Made by a program: the position numbers and the translations under genes. From the NCBI GenBank assembly GCA_019636495.1, contig JAHBXL010000005.1:62001-126000 (forward strand): a stretch of DNA of 64,000 nucleotides. The letters run 5' to 3'. Positions 19,543 through 27,188 of the stretch are shown piece by piece. A model generated the notes under the pieces. It did not search any database, was not told the DNA's origin, and saw only the letters and a list, made by a program, of their open reading frames with translations. Numbering within the stretch: position 1 is the stretch's first letter; each line of letters opens with the position of its first letter. Source of the stretch: Phycisphaeraceae bacterium (lineage in GTDB: Bacteria; Planctomycetota; Phycisphaerae; Phycisphaerales; UBA1924).

Positions 19543-20298
19543 TTACCGGTCTCGCCCGCGGACGCCGTGCAGGGTATCGTCGATTGGTCGACCACCCTCC
19601 CAGAGTGCGACCGGCGACGCATGCCCATGGTGGAAAAAGTTCGGTACCCCGGGAATCAGAGCGCCCTGATCCTCGGTCGACGCGCTGAGGTCCGCCCACA
19701 GAACACTCGATCGGACCCCCGCTGCGCAACACGCCGGATACTCTGCGTGTCCCGGAACGCTGTACACGCGAGTCTGGTGCATGAGTCCCTTCAATGAAGG
19801 GAAAGAAACTGATGCGAAAGCCTGCAACTGCCATTGCGCCGGCCCTCTCTGCGTCGCTCGATCCCAGTAATCCGGCGAGGCATAGAAGGAGTCTGCAATG
19901 GAGTAGTCGGCCTGTCCATCCGGCGGTGACCGCACACTGGGATCGCGAAGGACCGCCGGCGGCAACCGGGGTGAAAGCAACCGATGGAACTCGTCGTCAT
20001 TGGTGAACCAGGCGCCGCGCACCGATCGTCCGTCAACCTCCACCGTGAGCCATGGCGGCGGACTGATGACAAGCACCGGCGGAAACAGCGCGGGGGGCCG
20101 ATCTGCATGGTCCTGCCCATAGGCGAAAACGGCGAGTCCGACCTGCCGGATGTTGTTGAGCGACAGCGCTCCCCTGGCCATCTGGCGCGAACCCGAAAGC
20201 GCCGGCAGCATGAGCCCCGCAACGACCATGACAGCGCCGATCACAACAAGAACCTCCACCAGCGTGAACGCCGATAGGTGAGAGTTTCTGCACCGCAT
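19543..20298 (-). CDS. type IV pilin-like / type II secretion pseudopilin
   Basis: About 251 residues from ATG 20298. The start is a prepilin leader and methylation motif, SAFTLVEVLVVIGAVMVVAG, with the glutamate at the +5 position of the mature protein, followed by a 30-residue hydrophobic helix. The body contains LSLNNIRQVGLAVFAYGQDH, as in the large planctomycete family of secreted pseudopilins, and ends in DLSASTEDQGALIPGVPNFFHHGH, a variant of the family's carboxy motif. These proteins are processed by a prepilin peptidase and exported; individual roles are not known. It is transcribed divergently from the cysteine-rich peptide operon, 98 nt away. Confidence 0.82.
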   Translation of the reverse strand: MRCRNSHLSAFTLVEVLVVIGAVMVVAGLMLPALSGSRQMARGALSLNNIRQVGLAVFAYGQDHADRPPALFPPVLVISPPPWLTVEVDGRSVRGAWFTNDDEFHRLLSPRLPPAVLRDPSVRSPPDGQADYSIADSFYASPDYWDRATQRGPAQWQLQAFASVSFPSLKGLMHQTRVYSVPGHAEYPACCAAGVRSSVLWADLSASTEDQGALIPGVPNFFHHGHASPVALWEGGRPIDDTLHGVRGRDR

Positions 20299-20307
20299 AA
20301 AGTCCCC

Positions 20308-20350
20308 TTGACAGCCCCCCCCCCTCCCTCCGTACACTCATCTGTATACT
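20308..20350 (+). promoter_or_regulatory. candidate promoter with C10 run in the spacer
   Basis: A perfect -35 TTGACA (20308-20313) is followed by G and a run of ten C (20315-20324). Possible -10 elements are TACACT (20333-20338, spacing 19) and TATACT (20345-20350, spacing 31). Loss of two C would give the ideal 17-nt spacing to TACACT. It would drive the operon starting at 20396, which has the strong site AGGAGG before its ATG. Confidence 0.45.
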
Positions 20351-20395
20351 CGCGCCCATGGCGACTGTCAAGGCTGCCACATAGGAGGACTGATT

Positions 20396-20755
20396 ATGAG
20401 AAGGTACAAGATCTCTCCGCTGCACTTCCTTGGAACACCGCTGTTCATGATCGGGGCCGCCGCTGCACCACTCATCGCTGGCGCGCCATGCTGGGACATC
20501 GTTCCGAATAATCAGATCATCGACCCATGTGTGGCCGGGGCGGAGTGCTTGGGCAACTGCAATCCCTTCAATGACATCACGCCCGGCAACACGCACCTCA
20601 CGGTCTGGTCCGGCACAACACCATTGTCGATCATCTGCTATCCCGGCACGGTCAAAGTCGACCAGTTTGGCGTCTGCCACTGCATGAACCTCAACCTGAA
20701 CTCTCCAAAGTCCACGCAGGTCGGCAACATCAAGGGCGACAGCGCGTGCAACTGA
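20396..20755 (+). CDS. small secreted protein with eight cysteines
   Basis: A 119-residue protein with AGGAGG eight bases upstream of ATG 20396. A signal peptide (FLGTPLFMIGAAAAPLIAGA) precedes a mature part of about 90 residues with eight cysteines (APCW, DPC, AEC, GNC, IIC, GVCHC, SAC), an even number suited to four disulfides. No known fold is recognised. It is the first gene of a tight operon: the next gene starts inside its stop codon (TGATG) and the third is a MauE/DoxX-like membrane protein. MauE is needed to make the disulfide-rich small subunit of methylamine dehydrogenase, so a similar maturation partnership is a reasonable guess. Confidence 0.7.
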   Translation: MRRYKISPLHFLGTPLFMIGAAAAPLIAGAPCWDIVPNNQIIDPCVAGAECLGNCNPFNDITPGNTHLTVWSGTTPLSIICYPGTVKVDQFGVCHCMNLNLNSPKSTQVGNIKGDSACN

Positions 20756-21921
20756 TGCGACATGCGGCGGCGGCTCTGCTTGCCGGCGTTGCCGCGGGGT
20801 CGATGAACCCGTCGTGCAACGGGAGCGTTTCGCGATACGACGGCGATCCGCGAGCGCTCGTCACCCGTTTGCGTGACGCTCATGCGGGCGCCGCCGGATA
20901 TGAGATCGAGTTTCGAATCCCCATCGCCAACACCGCCGAGGTGGCGCCTCTGCTGGATGCCGCTGCGCAAGTGCGTCCCGAGATGGTCCTGTGGATGGAC
21001 CCGCTGAGCGGGATCACCTTCCGCATCGCCTACAGCGGATCGATCGTGGGTGACGGCCTTGGGCTCGCCTGCGTGCGTACAAGAACGCTCTTTCTCGGCG
21101 GGCCGGAGAGCATCGCAACCAGCGTCGAAATCTGGCAAGACGCGGGGCGCATCTCGATCCCGGGCATCGGCGCAAACTCCGGAACGCTGGACCTCTTCGC
21201 CCCGCTGACGGTCGAGCAGGAGGCCGCGTTGCGCGCACGGGGCCGCGTGTCGTTCGAGTCCATGCGAGCACAATCCGAGTACGTCGCGCTGGCGCGATAT
21301 GCCGCTCGAGTTCTGAGCGCAGTGAGCGACCTGGCGGGTCCCTGGTCCACGTCTGAACGAGACGACTCGGTCTGCTCGCCGGGCTGGGGTCTGCTTGCCG
21401 AGACGGACCGTGCGACAGGCGAGTTGACGCGAGCCATCCTGACCGATGAACTTGGCGTCGCCACTTTGTATGAGTTTCGCGGGCGGCACGATCAACCGCT
21501 CTACCCTGCCAGGCATCCGCGCGAGGTCCGGATGTATGAACTCCGCGACTTCTCGCACACAGTTCCACCCGTGTTCCCCGCCGGAAGCGCCGCCGATCTG
21601 CGGCGCGTTGTTCTCTTTGATTCAGCGCGACGCGTTGACATCGACTCAGACGACCAGTTCCAATGGCAGACCTTCGCCGGACAAGTCGTTGACCGACGTG
21701 CAGACGAGATCGTGTACAAAGACGGCACGCGCGCGCCAGCGCCCAAAAGACCAATCGTGTCGTCTGCCGTCCGGTCTGAGTTGATCACGTTGCCGCCGAC
21801 ACCGGGCGAGCGAGTCGGCGTTGCATCTGCGCCACGCGCGGCCCGAAGCACCCTGATCATCGCCGGTTGCTCGCTTGTGTTGCTCTCCGCGGTGGTCTGG
21901 GTGCGTCGAAAGTTGCAGTGA
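20755..21921 (+). CDS. hypothetical secreted protein with carboxy-terminal membrane anchor
   Basis: About 388 residues from ATG 20755, overlapping the stop of the cysteine-rich peptide gene. A short hydrophobic start (AAAALLAGVAAGS) may be a signal peptide. The body is a soluble domain with repeated beta-rich segments and no catalytic motif I can name. One membrane helix at the carboxy end (STLIIAGCSLVLLSAVVWV) followed by RRKLQ places the bulk of the protein outside the membrane. The GTG of the next gene overlaps its stop (GTGA), so all three genes are translationally coupled. Function unknown; it may be a partner or sensor for the peptide. Confidence 0.65.
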   Translation: MRHAAAALLAGVAAGSMNPSCNGSVSRYDGDPRALVTRLRDAHAGAAGYEIEFRIPIANTAEVAPLLDAAAQVRPEMVLWMDPLSGITFRIAYSGSIVGDGLGLACVRTRTLFLGGPESIATSVEIWQDAGRISIPGIGANSGTLDLFAPLTVEQEAALRARGRVSFESMRAQSEYVALARYAARVLSAVSDLAGPWSTSERDDSVCSPGWGLLAETDRATGELTRAILTDELGVATLYEFRGRHDQPLYPARHPREVRMYELRDFSHTVPPVFPAGSAADLRRVVLFDSARRVDIDSDDQFQWQTFAGQVVDRRADEIVYKDGTRAPAPKRPIVSSAVRSELITLPPTPGERVGVASAPRAARSTLIIAGCSLVLLSAVVWVRRKLQ

Positions 21922-22571
21922 TCGGACAAACAGGACATTCCGAGATCAGATGCGCGACCCACGCATGGCGCTCCGGTTCCCTGTGCTCGCTCAGTCCGAG
22001 GCTGCCCTCGTTCTGTGCTGTGCTGCTCGCCGCAATCTGGCTCTACTCCTCAACGTGGAAGGCGCTTGACTTCGCGGGGTTCATGCTGGTCGTCGAAGCA
22101 CATCGCCTGCTGCCCCAGTTTGCAATCCCATGGCTTGGTGCGGTCCCCGGCGCGGAGTGTCTGCTCGCGGCATGGCTTGGAGTGTTCGGAGCGACATCCC
22201 GGTTTCGGCGGCTTGGCACATGTGGTGCGTTCGCTTCTCTCATCGCCGTTGTCGCGTTCACCATGTACCTGGCACTGGTGCCCGGCCCTCGAATCGCCCT
22301 TGTCGGCTGCGGTTGCCATGGGCCGGCGGCAACTCGCATGACGGCAGGGATGCCATTCGATCAGCGACTGACGGCCATCGGCGGCAACTTCGCGCTGATC
22401 CTTGTGCACACGCCGATTCTCGTGAGCGCGCGCAAGAACCGATGCCCGCTCAGCGCGAGGGATGAACGGCCCCGGTCCCGATCGCCCGCGTCGTCACCTC
22501 GGGCCTGGCCTTCCACGTCGGCCAGTCCGCCCGCGTCGCCTCGACGATGCGCTGGGCCGTGCGCACGTTGA
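21918..22571 (+). CDS. MauE/DoxX-like redox-associated membrane protein
   Basis: About 217 residues from GTG 21918. Four hydrophobic helices can be seen (FCAVLLAAIWLYSSTWKALD; GAVPGAECLLAAWLGVFG; GAFASLIAVVAFTMYLALV; a weaker one after ALILVHTPIL). After the third comes LVGCGCHG, matching the CGCFG-type motif of MauE/DoxX proteins, and the KALDFAGF segment resembles the KxxDxxGF motif. These membrane proteins take part in thiol-disulfide chemistry. The last 40 residues are arginine/serine-rich and lie antisense to the end of the convergent oxidoreductase gene, with a 122-nt overlap, so the real stop may be the product of drift or an indel. Confidence 0.65.
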   Translation: MIGQTGHSEIRCATHAWRSGSLCSLSPRLPSFCAVLLAAIWLYSSTWKALDFAGFMLVVEAHRLLPQFAIPWLGAVPGAECLLAAWLGVFGATSRFRRLGTCGAFASLIAVVAFTMYLALVPGPRIALVGCGCHGPAATRMTAGMPFDQRLTAIGGNFALILVHTPILVSARKNRCPLSARDERPRSRSPASSPRAWPSTSASPPASPRRCAGPCAR

Positions 22572-23619
22572 CAAACCCCGCATCCGCGTCGATCTCCGGC
22601 TGCACGCCCTGACGCACGGCATCCAGAAACGAGCGGATCTCCGCCACGATCGGCTCCGCATCGTCGATCACCAGGTTCTCGATGTTCACCAGTTCCTGCC
22701 ACTTCAGATCCGTCAGGTCCACGCCGCGGCGGAGTTGCTCGCGGACCTCCTCCATCTGGATCTCGTTGGCGATCCGACGGATGATGGTCCCCTTCTTCGC
22801 GGCGTAGTCGATCTTGATGTACGCGTTCTCGCCGGTGATGCGCGTGATGCGCTCGGTCTTGAGCGCCAGCCGCGAAGCCGTCACGTTCGCCACGCACCGC
22901 CCCGCGCCGGGGCCATCCGGACGATTGAAGACCAGCCGCGCGTTGCAGATGTCCTCGTGCGCCGTCAGCACCGGCACACCCGACGCGTGGATCTCCTCCG
23001 GCTCAAGCCCGCCCATCAGCATCAGCACCACGTCGAGGTCGTGGATCATCATGTCCATCACCACGCCCACATCCACCGAGCGGAACGTCATCGGGCTGAC
23101 GCGATGAACCTCCATGAATCGCGGCACGATCGGCAGGCCGTTGGCCCGCTCCTTCTGCAGCGCACGCATGATCGGGTTGAACCGCTCGATGTGCCCCACC
23201 ATCAGCACGCCGCTCGATCGTTCCGCGGCCTGCTTGATCGCCCACGCGTCCTCGACCGTCCCGGCCAGCGGCTTCTCGATCAGGCACGCCACGCCCGCCC
23301 CCAGCAGTTCCTCCGCCACCGCCCGGTGGTGCGTTGTCGGAACCGCCACGCTCACCGCGTCGACTCCCGCGGCGATGAGTTTGTCCACGCTCGACAGCGC
23401 GCGGCAACCCCACTGGTCGGCCACGTCCGTCGCCCGCTCAAGGTTGGCATCCACGATGCCGACCAGTTCCGTGTCCGGCAACTGGTGGTACACGCGGGCG
23501 TGGTGGCGGCCCATCCGGCCCACCCCCACCACGCCGCAGCGGATGCGCTTGTCGGCGCCGAACGTGCGGAGCGCGGGCTTGGCCGCGATTCCCGATGTTG
23601 TTCCGTTGGACGAGTTCAT
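22450..23619 (-). CDS. Gfo/Idh/MocA family NAD(P)-dependent oxidoreductase
   Basis: About 389 residues from ATG 23619, with TGAGGGTCGAG just upstream; the open frame to 23901 is antisense-like and overlaps trxA. Features: Rossmann motif CGVVGVGRMGRHHARVY near residue 30, then VSVAVPTTHHRAVAEELL, the catalytic lysine motif CLIEKPLA and MIHDLDVVLML with the conserved histidine and aspartate. These enzymes oxidise or reduce sugars, inositols and related compounds; WlbA/UDP-GlcNAcA dehydrogenases have a similar build, but the substrate cannot be read here. It follows trxA by 44 nt on the same strand and overlaps the end of the convergent MauE-like gene. Confidence 0.85.
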   Translation of the reverse strand: MNSSNGTTSGIAAKPALRTFGADKRIRCGVVGVGRMGRHHARVYHQLPDTELVGIVDANLERATDVADQWGCRALSSVDKLIAAGVDAVSVAVPTTHHRAVAEELLGAGVACLIEKPLAGTVEDAWAIKQAAERSSGVLMVGHIERFNPIMRALQKERANGLPIVPRFMEVHRVSPMTFRSVDVGVVMDMMIHDLDVVLMLMGGLEPEEIHASGVPVLTAHEDICNARLVFNRPDGPGAGRCVANVTASRLALKTERITRITGENAYIKIDYAAKKGTIIRRIANEIQMEEVREQLRRGVDLTDLKWQELVNIENLVIDDAEPIVAEIRSFLDAVRQGVQPEIDADAGFVNVRTAQRIVEATRADWPTWKARPEVTTRAIGTGAVHPSR

Positions 23620-23663
23620 CTCGACCCTCACACATGCGGCCGTGACCCAACGCCCGCCGCGGT

Positions 23664-23996
23664 TCACTTGGCGAGCGAATCCAACGCCGCGGCGAAGTCG
23701 TTCTTGCTCTGCAGGCCGACGAACTTCTTGGCCACTTCGCCGTTCTTGAAGATGATTACCGTTGGAATCGCGGAGATGCCGTACTTCACGGCCGTCTCGC
23801 GGTTCGAGTCGGTATCGACCTTGCCGATCTTGGCCCGGCCCTTGAACTCGTCGGCCAGCGCGTCGATCGTCGGGCTCAGCATCTTGCACGGCATGCACCA
23901 CTCCGCCCAGAAATCCACGAGCACGGGCAGATCCGACTGAAGCACCTCAGCCTGAAAGTTGGCATCGGTGAACTGCGTGACATTGGCGTTGGCCAT
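23664..23996 (-). CDS. trxA: thioredoxin
   Basis: A 110-residue protein from ATG 23996, with AAGGA about eleven bases upstream. It has the full thioredoxin fold: LPVLVDFWAEWCMPCKMLSP, KVDTDSNRETAVKYGI, the cis-proline in SAIPTVIIFKNGE, and a final helix. The active site is WCMPC rather than the usual WCGPC; the middle residue tunes redox potential. It probably acts as a general cytoplasmic disulfide reductase. The oxidoreductase gene downstream is likely cotranscribed. Confidence 0.95.
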   Translation of the reverse strand: MANANVTQFTDANFQAEVLQSDLPVLVDFWAEWCMPCKMLSPTIDALADEFKGRAKIGKVDTDSNRETAVKYGISAIPTVIIFKNGEVAKKFVGLQSKNDFAAALDSLAK

Positions 23997-24180
23997 GTGC
24001 AAAGATTCCTTCAAACGTGAACCGGATCGACCCGGCATCCCTTGGATGCCCGCGGGACCAGTCCGGCGTTGCCCCCGCCCCGGCGGCCACCCTGGCCGAC
24101 AAAGTGACGGGGCCGATTCTACGCCCAAGACCACCCGTGAATCCCCCGTACCCGCAAGTCCGATAGGAACGTGTTAGTAG

Positions 24181-25092
24181 TTACTTGCTTGCCATCGCCG
24201 CCCACGCCGCGCCCAGCGCCTGCACGTGCTCGCACACATCGTGCACGCGGAATACACGGGCACCGGCCGTCAGATGCGCAACACTCAGCCCGATTGTGGC
24301 CGCCAAACGCTCGCGCGGCGGCGTTTCCGATCCAAGGCCCGCCGCCCGGGCCGTGAAACTCTTCCGGCTCAGCGCGCTCAGCACCGGCAGGCCCATGCCG
24401 GCGAGTTCCGGTGTGCCGGCGATGAGCCCCAGGTTCTGCTCCACGGTCTTGCCGAATCCCAGCCCGGGGTCGATCACGATCCGCTGTCGCACAACGCCCG
24501 CCGCCTGCGCGTCCGCAACCCGCTGGGCCAGAAACGCCCTGACCGCCTGCACAACCCCGCCCTCCGCGGCGTAGTCGGGCGGCGCATCGTATTGATCCGA
24601 GTAGCGATCCTGCCGCGGCGGCGCGAGACGATGCATGAGAATCAGGCCGACGCCCCGGGCCGCCGCCAGCGGGAGCATGCCCTCGTCGTCCCGCCCGGCG
24701 GAAACATCGTTGATGATGTCCGCCCCCGCGTCGATCGCCGCGGCAGCAACCGCGGCAGACGTCGTATCGACGCTGACCGCGGCCATCACGCCGATCGCCC
24801 TGCGAATCGCCTCGATCGCGGGCACCACGCGACGGATCTGCTCCTCAACGCCAACCGGCTCCGCTCCCGGCCGGGTCGATTCCCCGCCGACATCAACTCC
24901 CACCGCGCCTGCTTCGATGGCCCGCTCCGCCGCGGCCGCCGCGGCGGCGGGTGTCGGCAACTCACCCCCATCCGAGAAACTGTCCGGCGTGACATTCAAG
25001 ATCGCAAACACCGCCGGTCGGTCAATACCGACCGACTTGCCGTGGCCGATCTGCCAGGATCCGTGGGTCATGTGGCGGGCGGCACGAGCCAT
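24181..25092 (-). CDS. folP: dihydropteroate synthase
   Basis: About 303 residues from ATG 25092; the frame is open to 25125, but that start would lie inside the upstream gene's terminator. Another ATG at 25071 is possible. Hallmarks: FAILNVTPDSFSDGG, VDVGGESTRPGAE, DIINDVSAG, LMHRLAPP, IDPGLGFGKT, LSALSRKSF and VHDVCEHVQAL, covering both DHPS signatures. The enzyme joins p-aminobenzoate to dihydropterin diphosphate in folate synthesis and is the sulfonamide target. No other folate gene lies nearby; the next minus-strand gene downstream is trxA, about 185 nt away. Confidence 0.95.
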   Translation of the reverse strand: MARAARHMTHGSWQIGHGKSVGIDRPAVFAILNVTPDSFSDGGELPTPAAAAAAAERAIEAGAVGVDVGGESTRPGAEPVGVEEQIRRVVPAIEAIRRAIGVMAAVSVDTTSAAVAAAAIDAGADIINDVSAGRDDEGMLPLAAARGVGLILMHRLAPPRQDRYSDQYDAPPDYAAEGGVVQAVRAFLAQRVADAQAAGVVRQRIVIDPGLGFGKTVEQNLGLIAGTPELAGMGLPVLSALSRKSFTARAAGLGSETPPRERLAATIGLSVAHLTAGARVFRVHDVCEHVQALGAAWAAMASK

Positions 25093-25101
25093 CTTCCGGC
25101 C

Positions 25102-25142
25102 AAAAACAAAGAGGGCCCGCGGCACGTTGCCAGCGAGCCCTC
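25102..25142 (-). terminator. intrinsic terminator of the secreted-protein gene
   Basis: On the minus strand a stem of GAGGGC/GCCCTC with an inner GGCA/TGCC pair is followed by TTTGTTTTT. It lies about 40 nt after the stop at 25180; a run of eleven G (plus strand 25143-25153) stands between stop and hairpin. It marks folP as separately transcribed or read through. Confidence 0.75.
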
Positions 25143-25179
25143 GGGGGGGGGGGCTAGAGGATCGATTCTCAGTATAGCG

Positions 25180-26946
25180 TCAGAACCGCGGCTGTCCAGT
25201 AGGTTGGTCAGCGTCAAAGTCGTCCATATCCCCGAAGTCGCCCATATCCATGAACTGTGGGCCCATGGCCTCCGCCATGGTCGCCACCACCTTCAGAACC
25301 GGGGACGGGAGGAAGACCGATAGGTGCGCCGAACCGCCCTCGCCCGCGATGGCCAGGCCGATCGGGGGGAGCGTCTCGGGGAGTTCGTCAAGGTCCATCT
25401 GCACGCCGAACATGGCCGCCATCGGCAGGACCATGTCCAGGATGTTCTTGATGCCGATGTAGGCCTCGGCGACTCGGCCCTGGGGCATCTGCGAGGCGAC
25501 CTGTGCCAGCGCCGCATCGGAAGCCAGCGAGGGGCCCTTCCCGCTCGCCGCGCCCATCGCGTCACCCATGAGTTTGGAGTTTCGGGCGTAGGTCCGCACC
25601 AGTCCGCCATCGACCTTGGACAGGTACCCGCCCGGCCCGCCCGACGGCCCGAAGATCATCGCCATCGCCTGCATCGCCATCGGGTCCGACCCGTCCGACT
25701 GCATCTTGAGTTGCCACGAATCGACGTTCTTGTCGCCGACCTTGGCACCGCCGTCCTTGTACGTGAACTCGTAGGTCATCCCCTCGATGGTCTTGCCGTT
25801 GAGCGCCCCCAGATCGGCCTTGATCGAAGCGATGGCCGCATCCGGATTCGCCGCCTTGGTGTACTGCACCGTGTTGGTCAGAAGCCCGCCGCCCATCAGC
25901 ATCGTCGGGCTCATGCCGATCGCAAACGACTGGCCGTCCGACTCGGTCATCGCGTTGGTGAACAGGCCCGGCTGTTCCGCCGCGCCCATCTCCTTCGACT
26001 TGTCGGCGATGGTCTTGAAGAACTTCTTCACGCCCGGCGCGGCGGTGTCGAGCGCGCCGGCCAGCAGGAACGGCGCGTTGGGCAACTTGCCCATCAGCGC
26101 GTTCGCGTTGCCGCGGGTGGCGAACATGTCCGCCATCAGCGACCCTTCCTTGAACGACGCGGACATCTCCAGCGACAGACCGAGGCCGCCGGCCTTCAGG
26201 CCGCCCACCATCACCTTCGCGCTGTCCATGAACTGTTCGGAAACCCACTGGGCCATCGGGTTCTCCGCCGCGGCGCCCGCGTCCACGCCCATCATGCCCA
26301 ACTGGTCGCCCAGCCCCTCGCCCGCGCGGGCCGCCGCCGCCCGCATGGCGGGCATCGCCGCCGCGACGTTCATTACGATCACCACGTCCGACGTGTCGGC
26401 CAAGCGCTCGCCGACGGCCCCCATCTCCGCCTTCAACCGCCCGTCGCCCGGCTTGTAGTCCGCCACCAGCGCACGATCGTTCGACATCGCGGCGTACCCG
26501 CCGCCGATGTCGCGCGCAAAAGCCGGCTCGAACTCGACCTCGAACTCGTCGATGCCGCCCGCCGCGCCCGGCTTGGCGCCGAAGTTGTCCAGAAAGTCGG
26601 CGTACGAAGTGACCGGCACAATCGCCAGGATCTTCGGCTCCGCCTCGTCGTCGTTCTCGTCCGGGATGCTCATCACGGCGATCGCCAGCGACTTGTCGGT
26701 CGCCACGCCGCCGTGAATGCCGAGCATCGCCAGCGCATCCGAGATGCCGAGCATGGGCAGCGGCAACTCGGTCGCGGTGGTCAGCGATTGCAGGTTCTTC
26801 TGCATCTTGTCGGGGTTGGGAACGGCGATGATCATCACCGCGTCCGATGGAGCCTTCTCCAACGCGGGCGGAATGGCCTGCGAAACGCCCGCCAGCAGCC
26901 CCAGCGACAACCCCGCGCTGACAATCAGTCCTCGAAGACGAAGCAT
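25180..26946 (-). CDS. large secreted protein, function unknown
   Basis: About 588 residues from ATG 26946; the open frame to 27189 is a non-coding extension. A clear signal peptide (MLRLRGLIVSAGLSLGLLAG) ends near SQA. The mature protein starts with APSDAVMIIAVPNPDKMQKN and is rich in Ala, Gly, Asp and Met, with alternating strands and helices (YADFLDNFGAKPG; MLMGGGLLTNTVQYTKAANP). The tail is acidic and Met-rich. It resembles the exported planctomycete proteins of the DUF3352 type in its opening, but I cannot confirm that. No catalytic residues are obvious. It is followed by a terminator and stands divergent from the helicase gene. Confidence 0.75.
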   Translation of the reverse strand: MLRLRGLIVSAGLSLGLLAGVSQAIPPALEKAPSDAVMIIAVPNPDKMQKNLQSLTTATELPLPMLGISDALAMLGIHGGVATDKSLAIAVMSIPDENDDEAEPKILAIVPVTSYADFLDNFGAKPGAAGGIDEFEVEFEPAFARDIGGGYAAMSNDRALVADYKPGDGRLKAEMGAVGERLADTSDVVIVMNVAAAMPAMRAAAARAGEGLGDQLGMMGVDAGAAAENPMAQWVSEQFMDSAKVMVGGLKAGGLGLSLEMSASFKEGSLMADMFATRGNANALMGKLPNAPFLLAGALDTAAPGVKKFFKTIADKSKEMGAAEQPGLFTNAMTESDGQSFAIGMSPTMLMGGGLLTNTVQYTKAANPDAAIASIKADLGALNGKTIEGMTYEFTYKDGGAKVGDKNVDSWQLKMQSDGSDPMAMQAMAMIFGPSGGPGGYLSKVDGGLVRTYARNSKLMGDAMGAASGKGPSLASDAALAQVASQMPQGRVAEAYIGIKNILDMVLPMAAMFGVQMDLDELPETLPPIGLAIAGEGGSAHLSVFLPSPVLKVVATMAEAMGPQFMDMGDFGDMDDFDADQPTGQPRF

Positions 26947-27188
26947 GGTCGGTTTCCTTGGATGGGGATGGTTGATCCCGGTGTGTCCTGGTTCCGCCCC
27001 GTCGGCGACGGAGTCTATGTATTCGGAAGCGGGGGCCCGGGCGTTCGTGCGGCCGGTCGCTTCTCGCGCCGCCGCCAAGCCCTCCTGCCCGTCGCCGCCG
27101 AGGCGCAAGCCCCCCCGCGGCGACACAGGATACGCGCGGGCCACAGCCCGGGTTACATCGCGCCCGGTCGTGTACGCTGTGGGCACCA

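Noticed and set aside
20315..20324. The C10 run as proof of phase variation
   Set aside because: Only one sequence is available; run length may be an assembly estimate. Kept as a finding with limited weight.
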